This document shows, in pieces, positions 63,836-64,000 of a stretch of DNA of 64,000 nucleotides. The stretch covers positions 70,049 through 134,048 of the forward strand of contig JAVBLO010000013.1 in NCBI GenBank assembly GCA_031553415.1, given 5' to 3'. Position 1 is the stretch's first letter. Each line of letters opens with the position of its first letter. The stretch is from JAIRVZ01 sp031553415. GTDB taxonomy: Bacteria > Bacteroidota > Bacteroidia > Bacteroidales > Azobacteroidaceae. The position numbers and the translations under genes are program-made. Under the pieces are notes generated by a model, which was not told the origin of the DNA, did no database searches, and was given only the letters and a program-made list of their open reading frames with translations.

Positions 63836-64000
63836 CTATAACTTCTTCTTATTCATATAATAAACTTTTTTTGGCCTGTGATTTCTGGGATTAGCTCTTC
63901 CTGGTCTTATGTTTTCGCAGGTTTTCGTCATCAGTTCATCAAAAGCCTTCAATGCATTTTTGAAATCTTTCTTGATAAATATTCCGACGGCAACCTCATA
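63836..64000 (-). CDS. C-terminal fragment of an unidentified gene (5' end beyond window)
   Basis: A minus-strand frame open from the right edge to a TAG at 63836-63838 gives 54 residues. It is helical at first (KKDFKNALKAFDELM) and very basic at the end (RPGRANPRNHRPKK then VYYMNKKKL). Such basic tails occur in some IS4-type transposases and in nucleic-acid-binding proteins, but I cannot assign it. Confidence 0.5.
   Translation of the reverse strand, partial: YEVAVGIFIKKDFKNALKAFDELMTKTCENIRPGRANPRNHRPKKVYYMNKKKL

Noticed and set aside
63836..64000. Calling the right-edge fragment a transposase
   Set aside because: Only the basic tail hints at it; no DDE residue or terminal inverted repeat is visible, so it was left unidentified.

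Overview
The window looks like a chromosome segment of a Bacteroidetes bacterium, most likely order Bacteroidales. The evidence is a SusC/SusD pair, several type IX secretion (T9SS) C-terminal sorting domains, porU and porV, a short primary sigma factor without region 1.1, promoter octamers of the TAnnTTTG type, and A-rich ribosome binding regions. The DNA is AT-rich. I see no tRNA, rRNA or CRISPR array, and no gene-free stretch longer than about 230 bases.

Region 1 (1-27960, minus strand) is one polysaccharide utilization locus. Gaps are at most 63 bases from the sugar transporter at 27960 down to a sulfatase cut by the left edge, so it may be a single operon of more than 27 kb. In transcription order it encodes an MFS sugar porter, a GH2 lipoprotein, a cytoplasmic DUF5107-TPR protein, a sulfatase, twin T9SS-exported ELW-DGT repeat proteins, SusC, SusD, a surface glycan-binding lipoprotein, a LamG-GH30 enzyme, a T9SS-exported carbohydrate-binding-like protein, and two more sulfatases. 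Three sulfatases with GH30 and GH2 enzymes point to a sulfated polysaccharide that I cannot identify. A divergent AraC-type regulator (28140) is the likely controller.

Region 2 (28140-41466) is mostly housekeeping: an LD-carboxypeptidase, an HtrA protease, rpoD with a good promoter, ferritin, a YiiX-like hydrolase, a DUF4878 lipoprotein, gcvP, a metallo-hydrolase, rsmG, a DUF3298 lipoprotein, a SUI1-like factor, rex and a fumarylacetoacetate-hydrolase-family gene.

Region 3 (41463-50243, plus strand) is porU-porV-ispF followed by a second full-length porU paralog. Both PorU copies keep the catalytic His and Cys. This machinery would act on the T9SS cargo encoded in region 1.

Region 4 (50320-54525, minus strand) is a complete phenylalanine/tyrosine operon: prephenate dehydratase, aminotransferase, DAHP synthase-chorismate mutase and prephenate dehydrogenase. 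Ahead of it is what looks like a complete ribosome-mediated attenuator: a promoter, a 26-residue leader peptide of alternating Phe and Tyr codons, a 17-bp antiterminator, and an intrinsic terminator with an 11-base U-tract ending just before the pheA start. I consider this the most interesting element in the window.

Region 5 (54528-64000, minus strand) holds an ABC-F ATPase, dinB, proS, a phosphohexomutase, a DUF4827 lipoprotein, an nrnA-like DHH phosphoesterase, comEC and a fragment at the right edge. From 50 kb onward, inverted repeats built from short repeated words sit directly behind the stop codons of six minus-strand genes. In two of them the repeat supplies the last codons of the protein. 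Two other repeats are inserted in frame within the DUF5107-TPR gene.
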